A stretch of 64,000 bases of DNA. Source: Pedobacter cryoconitis (GTDB lineage: Bacteria; Bacteroidota; Bacteroidia; Sphingobacteriales; Sphingobacteriaceae). Below are positions 43,079 to 52,892 of this stretch, in pieces. Under the pieces are notes generated by a model, which saw only the letters and a program-made list of their open reading frames with translations, had not been told where the DNA came from and did no database searches. Positions within the stretch are counted from its first letter, which is position 1; each line of letters begins with the position of its first letter. The position numbers and the translations under genes are program-made. Location of the stretch: NCBI GenBank assembly GCA_019352875.1, contig JAAAFW010000015.1, positions 1 through 64,000 of the forward strand. Reading direction: 5' to 3'.

Positions 43079-45820
43079 ATGATGAATTGCAAACACCTTT
43101 TATACGGTATGGCCCTGAGCGCATTGATATGTGCCGGGCCGGTGATGGCCCAAACCATTCCTAGTCCTAAGGAACATTTCGGATTTAATATCGGAGATGA
43201 CTATAGCCTGGCCAATTATACGCAGGCAGAGGCTTATTTTAAGAAGTTGGCTGCCGCTTCTGACCGTGTATTACTCCGGGAGATTGGGAATACAGAGGAA
43301 AACCGCAAGCAATATGTAATGATCGTTTCTTCACCAGCCAATCTGAAAAAGATTGACCGGTATAAAGAAATCTCCCAAAAACTGGCGAGAGCAGAAAATC
43401 TAACCGATGAAGAAGCGGCAAAGCTTTCCCTTGAAGGTAAACCTGTAGTTTGGATTGACGGAGGTCTGCATGCGACAGAAACTGTGGCAACACAGCAATT
43501 ACTCGAGACCTATTATCAGCTTGTGAGCCGCAAGGATCCTGAGACAATGCGTATTCTGGATGACGTGATTATACTGCTTTCCCAAGTTAATCCCGACGGA
43601 CAGGAGTTAGTTTCAAACTGGTACATGCAGGATAAAGATCTGTCCAAAAGGAATATGAATATTCCGCGTCTTTATCAGAAATATATCGGTCATGATAACA
43701 ACCGTGATTTCTACATGATGAATATGAAGGAGACGACAAATATCTCCAGACAGCAATATGTAGAATGGATGCCGCAGATCATTTATAACCATCACCAGAC
43801 TTCTCCTGAAGGAGCAGTGGTTGCGGGACCTCCATACCGCGATCCTTTCAATTTCGCTTATGATCCTTTGCTGATTACCGGTATTGACGGAGTTGCAGCT
43901 TCGATGATCAACAGGCTGAATGCAGAAGGAAAGCCGGGATACACCCGTTTAAGCGGGTCAGTTTATTCTACCTGGTGGAATGGCGGACTCAGGACTACGC
44001 CATATTTCCATAATATGATCGGTATCCTGACCGAAACTACAGGAAATCCTACTCCTTCAAAAATTGCCCTGGTGCCGGAAAGGCTGATCCCTAATAATGC
44101 AACACCTTATCCTATAACCCCGCAGGAATGGAAATTTAGAAAGTCAATTGATTATTCTGTTTCTATGAACTACGCTATCCTGGATTATGCAAGCCGCAGC
44201 AGCGACAAATTGTTGTATAATATTTACGTAATGGGACGTAATGCTATTCAGAAAGGTAACCAGGACAACTGGACGTTACAACCGAAATATATCGCTGCTA
44301 TCAATGCTGCTTATGAGAAAGATAAGAAAGCCGGATTGATCGCGAAAAGTGAGTCTGTTGGCCGCGGAGGCCCTGAAATTCCAATGAAATATTACGATGA
44401 TGTGCTTAAAAATCCTGCACTGCGTGATGCAAGGGGGTATATTGTTCCGGCAGATCAGGCTGATTTCCCGACAGCAGTAAAATACATCAATTCTTTGCTT
44501 AAATCTGGAGTTCTTGTAGAACGTGCAACTACTGCTTTCAGTGTTAATGGCAAAAACTATCCTTCAGGATCTTATATAGTTAAAACTAATCAGGCATTCC
44601 GTCCACATGTACTGGATATGTTTGAACCACAGGATCACCCGAATGATTTCCAATATCCTGGAGGTCCTCCAGTTCGTCCTTATGACGCAGCAGGATGGAC
44701 TTTAGCCTTCCAGATGGGTGTGCAGTTTGATCGCATTCTTGAGGGTTTTGAAGGTCCTTTTGAGCGTGTTCCTTATGGTGAACTTCAAAACGCACCAGCG
44801 GCAAAAATTACGCCATCGACTGGCGGTTATTTATTAAGTGCTGCAGTGAATAACTCTTTTATCGTTGTTAATGACTTATTAAAAGCTGGTATTGAAGTTT
44901 CCAGAATTAATAGTGCACAGGACCAGATGCCTGCAGGTTCATTTTATGTACCGGCTAAAGGTCTAGCTATTCTGCAGAAAGCAGGCGTAGAATTCGGAAC
45001 AGCAGCTGCGGGTGTAAAAGGTAAGCCAAACGGCGCTGTTAAGATCACTCCGGCAAAAATTGCCTTGTTTGACCAATATGGTGGTTCTATGCCATCGGGA
45101 TGGGTACGCTGGATTATGGAGCAATATCACTTTGCCTTCCAGCTGGTTTATCCAAAAGATATAGACCAGGGAAAACTGCGCAGCAAATATGATATGATCC
45201 TGTTCATCAGCGGAGGTATCCCTGCTGTGGGCAGACCAGAGCCAGTTTGGGGCAGAATGCCTAAAGAAGACGAAGTTCCGGCAGAATTCCGTGGCTGGTT
45301 AGGTAGTATCACACCGGAGAAATCTATTCCGCAACTTAAAGCCTTCCTGGAAGAAGGGGGTAACATCGTTACTATAGGCAGCAGTACAAATTTGGCTTAT
45401 CATTTAGGCCTGCCTGTTAAGAGTGCACTTACAGAGAATAAGGGCGGTAAGGAAGTAAACCTGCCTGGCGACAAGTTTTATATTCCGGGCAGTATTCTGC
45501 AGGTTAATGTAGATACTAGTCTGCCTTCTAACTGGGGTATGCCGGAAAAAGCCGACGTAGTTTATAATAACAGTCCTGTGTTCCATTTTGCCGACGGTGC
45601 AGAAGCACAGGGTATTAAACCACTAATCTGGTTCGGTAAAGAAGATTCGCTGAGAAGCGGGTGGGCATGGGGACAAAGCTACCTTAAAGATGGTGTGGCA
45701 GCTTTTGTTGCACCGGTAGGTAAAGGTAAACTTTACGCCTTTGGACCAGAAATTACTTTCAGAGCTCAGTCTCACAGTACCTTTAAACTGCTCTTCAACG
45801 AGCTTTATCTAAAAAAATAA
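43079..45820 (+). CDS. Exported M14 family zinc carboxypeptidase
   Basis: A 913-aa exported metallocarboxypeptidase. The signal peptide ends near VMAQ (residue 25). Zinc ligands are H131 and E134 in GGLHATE, with the third ligand in YNHHQTSPEG (H238/H239). GHDNNRDF (204-211) provides the Asn-Arg substrate-binding pair, and a TETTG segment around 320-330 may carry the catalytic Glu. The C-terminal half (about 640-900) contains a flavodoxin/GATase1-like module (KIALFDQYGGSMPSGW, YDMILFISGG). It sits in the operon of SusC 2 and SusD 2 and may trim peptides before uptake. The start is ATG 43079 or 43082. Confidence 0.92.
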   Translation: MMNCKHLLYGMALSALICAGPVMAQTIPSPKEHFGFNIGDDYSLANYTQAEAYFKKLAAASDRVLLREIGNTEENRKQYVMIVSSPANLKKIDRYKEISQKLARAENLTDEEAAKLSLEGKPVVWIDGGLHATETVATQQLLETYYQLVSRKDPETMRILDDVIILLSQVNPDGQELVSNWYMQDKDLSKRNMNIPRLYQKYIGHDNNRDFYMMNMKETTNISRQQYVEWMPQIIYNHHQTSPEGAVVAGPPYRDPFNFAYDPLLITGIDGVAASMINRLNAEGKPGYTRLSGSVYSTWWNGGLRTTPYFHNMIGILTETTGNPTPSKIALVPERLIPNNATPYPITPQEWKFRKSIDYSVSMNYAILDYASRSSDKLLYNIYVMGRNAIQKGNQDNWTLQPKYIAAINAAYEKDKKAGLIAKSESVGRGGPEIPMKYYDDVLKNPALRDARGYIVPADQADFPTAVKYINSLLKSGVLVERATTAFSVNGKNYPSGSYIVKTNQAFRPHVLDMFEPQDHPNDFQYPGGPPVRPYDAAGWTLAFQMGVQFDRILEGFEGPFERVPYGELQNAPAAKITPSTGGYLLSAAVNNSFIVVNDLLKAGIEVSRINSAQDQMPAGSFYVPAKGLAILQKAGVEFGTAAAGVKGKPNGAVKITPAKIALFDQYGGSMPSGWVRWIMEQYHFAFQLVYPKDIDQGKLRSKYDMILFISGGIPAVGRPEPVWGRMPKEDEVPAEFRGWLGSITPEKSIPQLKAFLEEGGNIVTIGSSTNLAYHLGLPVKSALTENKGGKEVNLPGDKFYIPGSILQVNVDTSLPSNWGMPEKADVVYNNSPVFHFADGAEAQGIKPLIWFGKEDSLRSGWAWGQSYLKDGVAAFVAPVGKGKLYAFGPEITFRAQSHSTFKLLFNELYLKK

Positions 45821-45851
45821 ACAACCAATTCTAAACTCCTTTTAAGGTTGT

Positions 45852-45879
45852 CCTTTGTCGTTTTTTAAAACGGCAAGGG
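45852..45879 (+). other. Hairpin downstream of the M14 gene
   Basis: An 11-bp stem with two G-U pairs (45852-45862 with 45869-45879) closes a 6-nt loop, 32 nt after the M14 stop codon. There is no downstream U-run, so it may be a 3' end or processing structure rather than a classical terminator. Confidence 0.4.
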
Positions 45880-45911
45880 GCAGTCAAGGAAGGTTTTTGC
45901 CCAGATTTTTC

Positions 45912-45938
45912 TCAAAGTTAACCGATATGCCTATGTAA
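45912..45938 (+). promoter_or_regulatory. Shared box upstream of susC 3 (candidate ECF sigma site)
   Basis: This is the second copy of the conserved box: TCAAA, TAA, then ATATGCCTATGTAA at 45925-45938, 101 nt before the ATG at 46040. Flanking sequence before and after is not conserved, so the match is not explained by simple duplication of the whole leader. Confidence 0.5.
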
Positions 45939-46039
45939 CAGGAACCAGACACAGCACACACAGGCGGTCTAACCAACCGTCAGATTCATCTACCTCTACC
46001 TTATGTAATTTATCTACAATCTTCTAAACCAGTAGCATT

Positions 46040-49000
46040 ATGAATTTCTATTTATCCAATGCCCTCATACGTTGTTATCAGGAATACAGGAACAGGAAAG
46101 CTGTTTTCCATAGCAAAATAAGTTTAATCGGTAAACTTAGCGTGATGATTGTCAGCGCCACCATTTTACAGGTAAATGCCAATGGGCAAGTCAATAATAT
46201 CACTTTATCAGAAAACAATGTACCCCTGAACAAGGTACTCGACGAAATTAGAAAACAAAGCGGTTATAAATTACTCTATAATGCGGATATGCTTGATAAA
46301 GCGCATCCCGTTACCATTCATATGGAGAACAGTTCCCTGCGTGAGGTACTCGACCGTTCGATCAGTGACCAGCCATTTGAATACCAGTTGAAGAATAATA
46401 CCATATTGATTACACCCAGGGTGAATGCTTTTATGGACGTGAGGGGTAAAGTTTTGGATGAGAGAGGAATGGCGCTACCCGGAGCTTCTGTTAAAGCTAA
46501 AGGAACATCTTTGGGCACAATGACCGATGCAAATGGAAATTTCGCATTGAAAGGAGTAGAAACAGGCGCGACGCTGGTAATTTCATTCGTTGGTTATCAG
46601 CATAAAGAGGTTAAAGCAGCAGCAAATTTGACGGTTACGCTAGAACCTGATAAATCAGATCTGAACGAAGTAACGGTAATTGGATACGGGGTTCAGAAGA
46701 AATCTGAAGTTACGGGAAGCATTTCCAGCGTTAAAGGAAGTGCGCTTGCGGAACAGCCTGTAGCCAGTTTCGAGAGCGCTTTGAATGGGCGGGCAACTGG
46801 CGTGAATATGACGGCTAACGATGGCGTTCTAAATCAGGCACCTACTTTCAGGATCAGGGGAACGAATTCTCTTTCTTTAAGTTCTTATCCGCTTATTGTT
46901 GTAGATGGGGTACCGATGTTTACTGAAGATGTTAGTGTAGGGGGAAATGCGGCTTCCAATCCATTATCAGCAATTAATACTAATGATATTGAGAGTATAG
47001 ATATTGCGAAAGACGCGGCGGCTACGAGTATCTACGGAAGCAGGGCGGCTAATGGTGTTGTTTTTATTACTACCAAATCCGGTAAAAAGGGGAAAGCCAA
47101 ATTTTCATATAATGCCTACTATGGAAATAGTAAAGCTACCCGGCTTGCCGAAGTATTGAATGGAGAACAGTATCTTGAAATTAAGAATGAAGGGCTAAAA
47201 AATGCGGGGACTTATGATCCTGTGAAAAACTATTATGGCACTTCGCTGGATGCAAATGGTAATATAATTGACACCAGATGGTACGATTATATATTCCGTA
47301 CCGGTAATTCTCAGAATCATAATATCAGTCTGTCTGGTGCAAATGATGCAACCAAGTATTATTTTTCAGTGGGCTATACCGATCGTCAGGGTATTCTGAA
47401 AGGTAATGATTATGAAAGAAAATCTGTTAGTTATAATGTCGAGCATAAAGTAAATAACTGGTTTAAAGTTGGTTCGAAAACTAATTATAGCAGCGACGAA
47501 ACATCAGCAATTCTGTCAACCGGTACCGGGGTCAGTTCAGTTTCGTCTAACTCTGTTGCTTATCGGCTTGGTTTTATTACGGCGCCGATAGTCGGACCAT
47601 ATAATGCTGACGGAACATTTAATGTTATCGGGCAGAATGTTGGTATTATGGATAATGCGGGTCACCTGACTTCAACCGCGCGTTTGGGATATACAAATCC
47701 GGTTCTGAGTTTGCAGACCAATAGTGATAATACTTCCAATAACTACATCCAGTCCAATATATATGGAGAAATCACACCATTATCCTGGATTACTTTCAGA
47801 ACGGCATATGGCGTGAATAATATGTATAGCAGAACTAATCGTTATTTTGATCCGCGTACCAATGAGGGGATGAGTGCAAATGGAAGCGCAACAGGGGTTT
47901 CAGCGAAGAAAGAAACAAATGTCTGGACTAACACGCTAACGGCAAACCGGAAATTTAAGGAGCATTCATTCGACCTGTTATTAGGTGAAGAGGAGCAGAC
48001 TACCAAAGGGGACCGGTTCGGATTAACCCGCTCTAATCAGTCTGATCCATTTTATACGGATATACAAGGTGGATTCGGTAATGTGGCTATCAGTAATACC
48101 GCAAATCAAAAATCTTATAACTACCTGATCTCTTTATTCTCCCGTGTTCAGTATAACTATGCAAGAAAATATTTCCTGACTGCAAATTTCAGACGTGATG
48201 AAGCCTCTGTTCTCGGTTTAGAAAACAAAGTAGGAAATTTCTGGGGTTTCTCAGGTGCATGGGAATTGAATCAGGAAGGTTTCTGGGCAAATTCAGCGAT
48301 GTCCAAGGTATTCGACTCTTTTAAATTTAAAGCGAGTTATGGTAAAGTAGGTAACCTTTCCGGAATTGGAGATTACGCAAGTTTATCGACCTATGGTGCA
48401 AATCTTTATGGTGGATTACCCGGGCTTTATTACTCGGCTGCAGGAAATCCAGACCTGCGATGGGAAACCAGTAAGAAAACCGATCTGGGCATTAACTTCA
48501 GCATGTTTAATTACCGTTTAACAGCAGATTTATCCTATTACAAAAATAATATTGATGGTCTGATCTTCGGCGTGCCGGTACCGGCATCGGCAGGTCTGCC
48601 TGGCGCTAACCAGAATACGGTACTCGCGAACGTCGGTAGTATGTATAATACTGGCATTGAGCTCTCGCTGAATGGTGTGCTGATTAAAAAGGATGATATC
48701 GGATGGAATACAAACTTTAATATTTCTTATAACAAAAACCAGGTTAAGGCATTGGCTCCGGGCGTGTCTAGTCTGATTATCAATGATGTTGGAGGATCTT
48801 CTGGAATGGTATCTATCTCTCTTCCAGGTTCTCCTGTAGGAATGATCTATGCGATCAGGACAGATGGAGTAGATCCTGAGACCGGCAGAAGGATTTTCCT
48901 GGATGGTTCAGGCAGAAAAGTTTATTATGAGCAGGTTCCTGCTGCTGGACATTATCAATGGGAATACGAAGATGGCTCTATCGCGAAGGCTGTGACCACA

Positions 49001-49537
49001 ACGGATGATGGTGTCATTTATAAAAATACCAATCCAAAATTCTATGGTGGTTTGTCCAATACATTCAGGTATAAGAACTTCGATCTTGATGTTATGCTTA
49101 CCTATCAGTTTGGCGGAAATATGTATTATGCTACCCAGGCCTCTTTAATGGATTATCGTTTCCAGAATAATGACGTTAAAGTCCTGGACAGATGGCAGAA
49201 AAAGGGTGATATCACCGATGTGCCTAAAGTGCAGGATGGAGATATTACTTCATGGGGATACTCTTTACCAATTACAGCAAATGTTTACCGCAGTGATTTT
49301 GTCAGATTAAAAAACGTGACGCTTGGCTATGCATTACCTAAATCTGTGATGCAGAAAGTTAAGATAGAAAGTGCGAGATTTTATGTGAGCGGCCAGAATC
49401 TGGCGATCATTACACCTTATCCCGGAGCCGATCCGGAGGTGACCAGTACCGGCAATGCCACTGCAACGCAGGGATTCGATAAGAATATGACGCCAAATGC
49501 CAGAACATTTACGCTGGGTGTACAAGTAGGGTTTTAA
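46040..49537 (+). CDS. SusC-type TonB-linked transporter with STN signalling domain (3)
   Basis: A 1165-aa paralogue of the transporter encoded at 37992-41507, with the same order: hydrophobic signal region, STN (about 50-125, TLSENNVPLNKVLDEIRKQSG), carboxypeptidase-like domain (about 133-210), plug and barrel. Long stretches are nearly identical (QPVASFESALNGRATGVN, SLSLSSYPLIVVDGVP), while the outer loops differ. The pair probably arose by tandem duplication and diverged in substrate. It has no sigma/anti-sigma pair of its own and shares the upstream box. The STN domain could contact the FecR protein encoded at 36568. Confidence 0.95.
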   Translation: MNFYLSNALIRCYQEYRNRKAVFHSKISLIGKLSVMIVSATILQVNANGQVNNITLSENNVPLNKVLDEIRKQSGYKLLYNADMLDKAHPVTIHMENSSLREVLDRSISDQPFEYQLKNNTILITPRVNAFMDVRGKVLDERGMALPGASVKAKGTSLGTMTDANGNFALKGVETGATLVISFVGYQHKEVKAAANLTVTLEPDKSDLNEVTVIGYGVQKKSEVTGSISSVKGSALAEQPVASFESALNGRATGVNMTANDGVLNQAPTFRIRGTNSLSLSSYPLIVVDGVPMFTEDVSVGGNAASNPLSAINTNDIESIDIAKDAAATSIYGSRAANGVVFITTKSGKKGKAKFSYNAYYGNSKATRLAEVLNGEQYLEIKNEGLKNAGTYDPVKNYYGTSLDANGNIIDTRWYDYIFRTGNSQNHNISLSGANDATKYYFSVGYTDRQGILKGNDYERKSVSYNVEHKVNNWFKVGSKTNYSSDETSAILSTGTGVSSVSSNSVAYRLGFITAPIVGPYNADGTFNVIGQNVGIMDNAGHLTSTARLGYTNPVLSLQTNSDNTSNNYIQSNIYGEITPLSWITFRTAYGVNNMYSRTNRYFDPRTNEGMSANGSATGVSAKKETNVWTNTLTANRKFKEHSFDLLLGEEEQTTKGDRFGLTRSNQSDPFYTDIQGGFGNVAISNTANQKSYNYLISLFSRVQYNYARKYFLTANFRRDEASVLGLENKVGNFWGFSGAWELNQEGFWANSAMSKVFDSFKFKASYGKVGNLSGIGDYASLSTYGANLYGGLPGLYYSAAGNPDLRWETSKKTDLGINFSMFNYRLTADLSYYKNNIDGLIFGVPVPASAGLPGANQNTVLANVGSMYNTGIELSLNGVLIKKDDIGWNTNFNISYNKNQVKALAPGVSSLIINDVGGSSGMVSISLPGSPVGMIYAIRTDGVDPETGRRIFLDGSGRKVYYEQVPAAGHYQWEYEDGSIAKAVTTTDDGVIYKNTNPKFYGGLSNTFRYKNFDLDVMLTYQFGGNMYYATQASLMDYRFQNNDVKVLDRWQKKGDITDVPKVQDGDITSWGYSLPITANVYRSDFVRLKNVTLGYALPKSVMQKVKIESARFYVSGQNLAIITPYPGADPEVTSTGNATATQGFDKNMTPNARTFTLGVQVGF

Positions 49538-49545
49538 TTAAAAAT

Positions 49546-51039
49546 ATGAATTGCTCGATTATGAAATTAATAGCTAAAAGTATAATGGTTATGGGCATGG
49601 TAATGTTCCTAACCGCTTGTAAAAAAGAGAGTAAACTTAATCCAATCCCGACTTCGCTGATTTCAGATGCCTCTGCTTATGATTCACCGGATCGTATCGC
49701 AACTCTTGTGAATGGCTTATATGCCACATTCAAAGGATCTGGTTTTTTCGGAACACAATATATTTATTATAGTGAAGCAAGGAGTGGCGATTTTATATCC
49801 ACCAACTTGAATCCGACCCGTGGTGGATTAACTTATATGATGACTGTCGATCCGGGAATATCTGATGTTTCTGCAGTATGGACGCAAGGATATCAGATTA
49901 TTAATGCTTGTAATGTGTTCATCGCCAGTATGGAGGAGAAAGGTGTAAAAGTGTTAACGCCGCAGTTAGCGAATAACTATCTCGCTGAAGCGCGATTTCT
50001 GCGTGGTCTGTCTTATTATTACCTGCTTCAGTTATACGCAGAACCCTTTACCAAAAACAACGGACAGAGTAAGGGTTTGCCGCTTCGCTTAACGCCGAAT
50101 AAAGGGCTCGCTGAATATAACCTCGCCAGAAGTTCCGTCGCAGACGTTTATAAACAGATTATAACAGACCTGGATTATGCCGAAGCTAATTTGCCTGCCA
50201 ACTATTCATCAGCAGCGTTAAATACTACACGTGCGCACGTGAATACTGTCATATCAGCCAAAACAAATGTGTACCTGAGTATGGGAGATTATACGAACGT
50301 AATTAAAGAGGCGAATAAAATTGTACCGGCTACTGCCCCGTTTATTGCCCCGACTGGCGTTAAAAATGCTTTGCAGGCTGAAGTTACGGCGATTTTCAAA
50401 GCACCTTATACGACGACAGAATCTGTATTCTCTATGCCTTTTTCTAACACGGATGTACCAGGTACCTCGCTTGCAAACGCTTATCTACCTGATGGGGCGA
50501 ATGCAACAGGGCTAGGTTCGGCAGGTACCGGAGATTTCTATTTATTTGAGGGTGGGATTGTGAGCGATCCACTCTGGAAAACAACAGATAAGCGCCGGGC
50601 ATTGGTTTTTACAACGACTGCAGGTGGTAATAAAGGCAGGCAGTGGAGCACTAAATATGCAACCGGGTCTCCATATACTGATTATGTTCCTGTAATTCGT
50701 TACGCCGAAGTTTTATTGAATCTGGCAGAGGCACTGGCTAATGTTAATGGGGTAGATTCCAGATCACTGGCCTTATTAAATGCTGTCAGACAAAGAGCTG
50801 ACCAGACTACCACGCTTACAGCTTCCGGCCAGCCTGAGCTGATCAGTAAAATTATACATGAGCGTCATATTGAATTTTTAGGAGAGGGTATACGTAATGC
50901 AGATCTGATGCGGTTGAAATTACCTGTTCCTGCAAAAACTCCGCTGGGTTCGTCTCCTGTTCCGCAGATTAATCCGGAGAATCCGAATTATTTATGGCCG
51001 GTTCCAAATACAGAATCACTTTATAACAAGGATATCTAA
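49546..51039 (+). CDS. SusD/RagB-type outer-membrane lipoprotein (3)
   Basis: A 497-aa lipoprotein with lipobox LTAC (C25). SusD-fold motifs are NYLAEARFLRGLSYYYLLQLYAEPF, a RAHVNTVISAKTNVYLSMGDY repeat and IHERHIEFLGEGIRNADLMRLKL. It is a paralogue of the lipoprotein encoded at 41549 and lies 8 nt after its SusC partner. A Met at residue 6 is an alternative start. No peptidase gene follows this second pair; the next gene is convergent. Confidence 0.94.
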   Translation: MNCSIMKLIAKSIMVMGMVMFLTACKKESKLNPIPTSLISDASAYDSPDRIATLVNGLYATFKGSGFFGTQYIYYSEARSGDFISTNLNPTRGGLTYMMTVDPGISDVSAVWTQGYQIINACNVFIASMEEKGVKVLTPQLANNYLAEARFLRGLSYYYLLQLYAEPFTKNNGQSKGLPLRLTPNKGLAEYNLARSSVADVYKQIITDLDYAEANLPANYSSAALNTTRAHVNTVISAKTNVYLSMGDYTNVIKEANKIVPATAPFIAPTGVKNALQAEVTAIFKAPYTTTESVFSMPFSNTDVPGTSLANAYLPDGANATGLGSAGTGDFYLFEGGIVSDPLWKTTDKRRALVFTTTAGGNKGRQWSTKYATGSPYTDYVPVIRYAEVLLNLAEALANVNGVDSRSLALLNAVRQRADQTTTLTASGQPELISKIIHERHIEFLGEGIRNADLMRLKLPVPAKTPLGSSPVPQINPENPNYLWPVPNTESLYNKDI

Positions 51040-51063
51040 GGCATCATAACCAAGATATATTTA

Positions 51064-51104
51064 ATGCCTCTTACTGTTATCCCCGGATAATTAGTAAGAG
51101 GCAT
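51064..51104. terminator. Bidirectional terminator after the third SusCD pair
   Basis: ATGCCTCTTACT (51064-51075) pairs perfectly with AGTAAGAGGCAT (51093-51104). A second stem (TTATCC/GGATAA) stacks inside the loop. It lies between the convergent SusD and DUF4159 genes; the T-run on the right is short. Confidence 0.8.
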
Positions 51105-51112
51105 TTATATGT

Positions 51113-51742
51113 TTAGGAATTAATGCCCATGGCATAAAGAATAATATTTACACCGAACTTTGTATTGTCCTCTGAAAGGAAACGTTTATTGCGGAAATCA
51201 TAATCCCACTCACAACCATAATCCTTATTACTGTATAACACTCCGATCCGGTTATTGATTGTTATCGCTTTCAGGTAATCATGCACCAGGTCGTCACCCC
51301 ATCCGTTGAGTTCAAAAGATGTTGTAGGAGGGCCATTCTCAAACTTGAAAAAGGAATTATAAATAGGATGGTTATTCGGGATCTTTTTCAGTGCCTGTGG
51401 TCCAAAGAGATTACCCATCTGCGTTTCAAATGACTTTGCAAATAGTCCATCGATATCGTGATTACAATCGTCTACGAAAACAAACCCGCCATTATTGATA
51501 TATTGTTTGAAGTTAGCTGCCTCAGCCTGATTAAACTGCACAAGTTTATGTCCGCTCAGATAGCAGAAAGGATATTTAAAGATGTCTTTGCTATTGAGCT
51601 CTACAATTTTTTCCTCCTTTTCCAAAGGAATACTTGTGTATTCCAGCAAAGAGTTAAGCAGGTTCGAAGGCATACGCTGGTCTGTGTCCCAGTTGCCTGA
51701 ACTGTACTTGATTCTGGCAAAAGTAAATTTTGATCTTTGCAT
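51113..51742 (-). CDS. DUF4159 domain protein
   Basis: A 209-aa protein of the DUF4159 family, with a Rossmann-like GATase1-type fold. Features are FTFARIKYSSGNWDTDQRMPSNLL at the start, YPFCYLSGHKLVQF, NGGFVFVDDCNHDIDGLF (80-100 region) and GVNIILYAMGINS at the end. I start at the Met matching the family N-terminus (51742); a TTG at 51760 would add six residues. There is no signal peptide here, although many relatives have one. DUF4159 genes commonly accompany MoxR, DUF58 and BatA-type genes, and this one is divergent from exactly such a cluster 151 nt away. Confidence 0.88.
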   Translation of the reverse strand: MQRSKFTFARIKYSSGNWDTDQRMPSNLLNSLLEYTSIPLEKEEKIVELNSKDIFKYPFCYLSGHKLVQFNQAEAANFKQYINNGGFVFVDDCNHDIDGLFAKSFETQMGNLFGPQALKKIPNNHPIYNSFFKFENGPPTTSFELNGWGDDLVHDYLKAITINNRIGVLYSNKDYGCEWDYDFRNKRFLSEDNTKFGVNIILYAMGINS

Positions 51743-51893
51743 TGGTCTAAAATAAATCAATTTTAATTATTCACCGTTTTTATAGATGGTATTGTTGTAA
51801 TTTTTTTGATATTCTCAGATTTATGCCAGAAATTTTTACCGAATATGCCCTATATTGAGGCACATTCTCATTATCTACTAAAAATCAATTGCT

Positions 51894-52892
51894 TTGGAAA
51901 TATCAGAAAGTAACATCAAAGTTTTAATACAGAAAATAGCACAGTTAAAAACTGAAATTCAAAAAGTAATAGTCGGGCAGGATGCAATCATCGAAGAGAT
52001 GCTGGTTGCACTTATGGCTGGTGGCCACTGCTTATTGGAAGGAGTTCCTGGTCTGGCCAAAACGCTAATGGTGAGGACCATGTCGCAGGCCCTGGACCTA
52101 TCCTTCAGAAGGATTCAGTTTACACCCGACCTGATGCCGACCGACATCGTTGGAACAGAAATTCTGGAAGAAGATCATGTGACCGGCAAGCGCTTTTTCA
52201 AGTTTAATAAAGGGCCTTTATTTGCGAATATCATCCTTGCAGATGAGATTAACCGGACGCCGCCAAAAACGCAGTCCGCATTACTGGAAGCGATGCAGGA
52301 GTTTGAAGTAACTTATGCAGGACAAACTTATCCGCTGGACCGTCCGTTTTTTATACTGGCTACACAAAATCCAATAGAACAGGCGGGTACTTATCCTTTG
52401 CCCGAGGCTCAGCTGGACAGATTTCTGCTTTATATTAAAATTGGTTATCCTACCGCTGCAGACGAAGTTAAAATACTAAGCAGTACTACCGGTGGTGTTA
52501 AACATAAGGTAGAAGCGGTAATCGGTGCCGAAGAAATTAAACAGTTGCAGGCGCTTACGCGCGAAGTAAGTATCAGTGACGATCTGATAACTTATGTGAG
52601 CGAACTGATAAGGGCAACCAGACCAGATACCTCAACAGTACCTTATGTGAAGGAGTGGGTGAGATGGGGCGCAGGTCCAAGAGCCGGACAAGCGCTGATT
52701 CTTACAGCCAAAGCTAAAGCCTTGATTCAGGGACGCTACGCGGTGGTCATGGAAGACATCCAGCATATGGCTTATCCTGTACTCAGACACCGTGTTTTAA
52801 TGAACTTCAAAGCAGAAGCTGAGGGTGTTCACCCGGATATGGTTACGACTGAATTATTTAAAAGTATTTCCAGAATACAAACCAAGTTGTAA
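51894..52892 (+). CDS. MoxR-family AAA+ ATPase
   Basis: A 332-aa MoxR AAA+ ATPase, a chaperone-like motor that acts with VWA-domain partners. Walker A is GVPGLAKT (50-57), Walker B LADEINRTPP (D117, E118), and sensor 1 is in ATQNPIEQAGTYPLPEAQLDRF. A stop codon lies 15 nt upstream in frame, and no suitable ATG exists, so I take the TTG at 51894. It is the first gene of a rightward cluster. It overlaps the DUF58 gene by one base (TAATG), so translation is coupled. Confidence 0.95.
   Translation: MEISESNIKVLIQKIAQLKTEIQKVIVGQDAIIEEMLVALMAGGHCLLEGVPGLAKTLMVRTMSQALDLSFRRIQFTPDLMPTDIVGTEILEEDHVTGKRFFKFNKGPLFANIILADEINRTPPKTQSALLEAMQEFEVTYAGQTYPLDRPFFILATQNPIEQAGTYPLPEAQLDRFLLYIKIGYPTAADEVKILSSTTGGVKHKVEAVIGAEEIKQLQALTREVSISDDLITYVSELIRATRPDTSTVPYVKEWVRWGAGPRAGQALILTAKAKALIQGRYAVVMEDIQHMAYPVLRHRVLMNFKAEAEGVHPDMVTTELFKSISRIQTKL

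Noticed and set aside
37992..49537. Recent gene conversion or assembly duplication of the two STN-type SusC genes
   Set aside because: Outer loops, leaders and SusD partners differ throughout, so they are diverged paralogues and not an assembly repeat.
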